Assembly: GCA_024636595.1 (NCBI GenBank)
Contig: JAGXGT010000079.1
Coordinates: 1-7,295, forward strand
Reading direction: 5' to 3'
From: Sphingomonadales bacterium
Lineage (GTDB): Bacteria > Pseudomonadota > Alphaproteobacteria > Sphingomonadales > Sphingomonadaceae
DNA: 7,295 nt
The notes below the pieces were generated by a model. The model saw nothing but the letters and a program-made list of their open reading frames with translations. It ran no database searches and was not told where the DNA came from. Below are positions 5,889-7,295 of the stretch, in pieces (the stretch's first letter is position 1; every line of letters begins with the position of its first letter). A program made the position numbers and the translations under genes.

Positions 5889-6544
5889 TGCAATCGGCAG
5901 TGATCGTCTTTCCCGGCTCGAACTGCGACCGCGACATGGCCGTCGCACTGGAAACGGTTTCCGGCCAAAAACCACATATGGTCTGGCACGGCGACAGTGA
6001 ACTGCCTGCCGGACTGGATGTCATCGCGATCCCGGGCGGCTTCTCCTATGGCGATTACCTGAGGTCGGGGGCCATGGCGTCCCGGTCCAACATCATTAGA
6101 CCGATCATTGAGGCAGCCGGACGTGGCACAAAGATATTGGGTGTGTGTAACGGGTTTCAGATTCTCACCGAAACCGGCCTGTTGCCCGGAGCGCTGATGC
6201 GCAACAGCAATATGCATTTTGTCTGTAGAGATGCTGAGCTCGAGGTCACCAATACCGACAATATATTCACATCGCGCTATGCCGACAATAGGTCCGTTTC
6301 GATCCCGGTGGCCCATCACGACGGCAATTATTTTGCCGACCATGATACGCTGGATATTTTGGAGAAAGAGGGCCGGGTGGTGTTTCGCTATCATAGCAAT
6401 ATCAACGGTTCATCACGCGATATCGCCGGCATCAGCAATGAAGCGGGCAATGTCCTGGGCATGATGCCGCATCCTGAGCGCGCGATTGATAGAAAACACG
6501 GCGGCACCGACGGACTAGCCCTGTTCGAAAGCTTGCTGCACTAG
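5888..6544 (+). CDS. purQ: Phosphoribosylformylglycinamidine synthase subunit PurQ (glutaminase)
   Basis: PurQ is the class I glutamine amidotransferase subunit of FGAM synthase; it releases ammonia from glutamine for PurL, which converts FGAR to FGAM. The 218 residues form a single amidotransferase domain of normal length. SAVIVFPGSNCDRDMA (3-18) opens the fold and AIPGGFSYGDYLRSGAMA (47-64) holds the oxyanion-hole glycines. The nucleophile is Cys87 in ILGVCNGFQILTE, and His195 with Glu197 in MMPHPERA complete the triad. The start overlaps the purS stop by one base. No purL follows: the next gene is a convergent OmpA-family gene, so the partner subunit must lie elsewhere. The TAG stop sits in one arm of a possible hairpin (6542-6593). 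Confidence 0.97.
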   Translation: MQSAVIVFPGSNCDRDMAVALETVSGQKPHMVWHGDSELPAGLDVIAIPGGFSYGDYLRSGAMASRSNIIRPIIEAAGRGTKILGVCNGFQILTETGLLPGALMRNSNMHFVCRDAELEVTNTDNIFTSRYADNRSVSIPVAHHDGNYFADHDTLDILEKEGRVVFRYHSNINGSSRDIAGISNEAGNVLGMMPHPERAIDRKHGGTDGLALFESLLH

Positions 6545-6699
6545 TCTACTGGTGACAAGCCGATCCATATGACGATGACTGGTCGTCAGACTATTGCGGG
6601 ATCACGAGTGCCGGGAACGATCGCGCGTCGTCCGAACAAACACCCACTCTGACCCTGCCAGAAAACGCCTGGCTGCGGATTGTACGGCTTGGGTTGCGC

Positions 6700-6780
6700 G
6701 TAACCAGAATAGGTAAGCGCCATCGTCTGGTGTGCGTTACACACGCTAAAATCGTCAGACGTTTGGATATTTCTGGTTAC
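6700..6780. other. 81-bp nested inverted-repeat element in a gene-free stretch
   Basis: The stretch between purQ and the terminator near 6862 has no convincing gene. Its centre is an ordered stem. GTAACCAGAA (6700-6709) pairs perfectly with TTCTGGTTAC (6771-6780). Inside it CCA (6720-6722) faces TGG (6764-6766), CGTCTG (6724-6729) pairs with CAGACG (6756-6761), and GTGTG (6730-6734) pairs with CACAC (6740-6744) around CGTTA. Either strand could carry it as RNA. It could be a small RNA, an mRNA 3' structure or the remains of a palindromic element. I recognise no known RNA family (not tmRNA, 4.5S or RNase P by their conserved motifs). The nonamer TCGTCAGAC occurs here (6752-6760) and again at 6583-6591. 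No good promoter or U-tract flanks it. Confidence 0.4.
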
Positions 6781-6861
6781 CGAGCGGCCCCGAGTTATTG
6801 ACCGGAGCACTGCAATTTCATGACACGGCTTGCGGTCTAATTCTTAAACCGCACCACAAAC

Positions 6862-6894
6862 AAAAAAAGGGCCGGTCCGAAGACCAGCCCTTTT
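6862..6894 (-). terminator. Bidirectional intrinsic terminator of the OmpA-family gene
   Basis: Read on the minus strand, AAAAGGGCUGGUC (6894-6882) is followed by the loop UUCG and then GACCGGCCC (6877-6869, one G-U pair) and seven Us. The closing C-G pair around UUCG makes the very stable cUUCGg tetraloop. The stem starts 22 bp after the OmpA stop codon at 6917. On the plus strand the same stem ends in UUUUCC, so it can also stop transcription coming from purQ. Confidence 0.9.
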
Positions 6895-6916
6895 CCTAAT
6901 TGCTATTGTATCGGTA

Positions 6917-7295
6917 TTAGTTACCGGAACCAGGTCCGTACATAACTTCAACACGACGGTTCTGAGGCTCACGAACGCCGTCTGCGGTTTCAACGCGAGG
7001 ACGCGATTCACCGAAGGCTTCACTCGAGATAGCGCCGCCGCTGATGCCGCGCGATTCAAGATACGCACGAACAGCTTCGTTGCGACGCTGGGACAGACCG
7101 ACGTTGTAGCTGGCAGAGCCAGATTTGTCAGCGTGACCAGCCAGCATGACCTGAGCCGAGCCACAATCACCATATGCCGTAACCGCATTGTCGAGAACCG
7201 AAGCCGCTTCTGGTGTGATATCCGACTGATCCCAGTCAAAGAACACAATATAAGGGCCAGGCGCACATACTGCCGGAGGTGGCGGTGGTGGCGGA
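6917..7295 (-). CDS. OmpA-family outer-membrane protein, C-terminal part
   Basis: This is the last 125 residues of an OmpA-type protein; the N-terminal part lies beyond the right edge. The visible part begins with a run of seven prolines (a linker), then AVCAPGPYIVFFDWDQSDIT, and a complete OmpA-like peptidoglycan-binding domain: TPEAASVLDNAVTAY, VMLAGHADKSGSASYNVGLS and QRRNEAVRAYLESRGI. It ends with EAFGESRPRVETADGVREPQ and NRRVEVMYGPGSGN. The Asp of GHADKSG and the Arg of LSQRR are the positions that bind diaminopimelate in this family. Two cysteines (AVCAPG and YGDCGS) could form a disulfide in the periplasm. The missing N-terminus is expected to be a signal peptide and beta-barrel. A GTG at 7246 could be mistaken for a start, but the Pro linker upstream is in frame. 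The protein likely anchors the outer membrane to the cell wall. Confidence 0.95.
   Translation of the reverse strand, partial: PPPPPPPAVCAPGPYIVFFDWDQSDITPEAASVLDNAVTAYGDCGSAQVMLAGHADKSGSASYNVGLSQRRNEAVRAYLESRGISGGAISSEAFGESRPRVETADGVREPQNRRVEVMYGPGSGN

Noticed and set aside
6586..6810. 74-codon minus-strand open frame between purQ and the OmpA gene
   Set aside because: It has a GTG start (or an internal ATG at 6723) without a ribosome-binding site, no recognisable family, and overlaps the nested hairpin. I treat it as chance, though a short unknown gene cannot be fully excluded.
6832..6852. GCGGT...ACCGC followed by ACCA, resembling a tRNA 3' end
   Set aside because: It is only a small isolated hairpin; no cloverleaf fits upstream.

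Overview
The window most likely comes from an alphaproteobacterium of the Sphingomonadales (sphingomonad group). This is inferred from the character of the encoded proteins, the moderate-to-high GC, the separate purS and purQ genes, the style of the OmpA protein (Pro-rich linker, then a paired-Cys C-terminal domain) and an alkaline-ceramidase-like enzyme that suits a sphingolipid-containing bacterium. No rRNA, tRNA, CRISPR array, insertion sequence or phage gene is visible. This is chromosomal housekeeping DNA with some unusual intergenic structure.

Left part (1-4486, all genes on the minus strand). Read in transcription order from the right, a small NTF2-like protein gene overlaps an alkaline-ceramidase-like membrane protein gene by 4 bp (ATGA). 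After 85 bp comes parC (topoisomerase IV subunit A). A 163-bp pair of inverted REP-like repeat units follows, placed 8 bp beyond the parC stop codon. Then come the two subunits of a VC_2705-type sodium:solute symporter: the small DUF4212 subunit and, cut by the left edge, the N-terminus of the transporter subunit.

Middle and right part (4487-6544, plus strand). A 174-bp divergent intergenic region holds two back-to-back promoter candidates and, unexpectedly, a strong intrinsic-terminator-like hairpin with a U-tract between the promoter and purC. This suggests that purine synthesis is controlled by transcription attenuation. purC is followed by a 196-bp gap with its own promoter, then purS and purQ, which overlap by 1 bp (TGATG). 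PurC makes SAICAR. PurS and PurQ are the bridging and glutaminase subunits of FGAM synthase, whose large subunit PurL is not in the window.

Right end (6545-7295). About 370 bp without a convincing gene contain an 81-bp nested hairpin of unknown role and a bidirectional terminator with a cUUCGg tetraloop. The 3' part of a minus-strand OmpA-family gene runs off the right edge.

The main points for a second look are the purC leader terminator, the two repeat units whose inner hairpins differ in sequence but keep the same fold, the ceramidase-like protein with alkaline-ceramidase active-site spacing, and the 6700-6780 structured element. I found no clear defence system or other wholly new multi-gene system.
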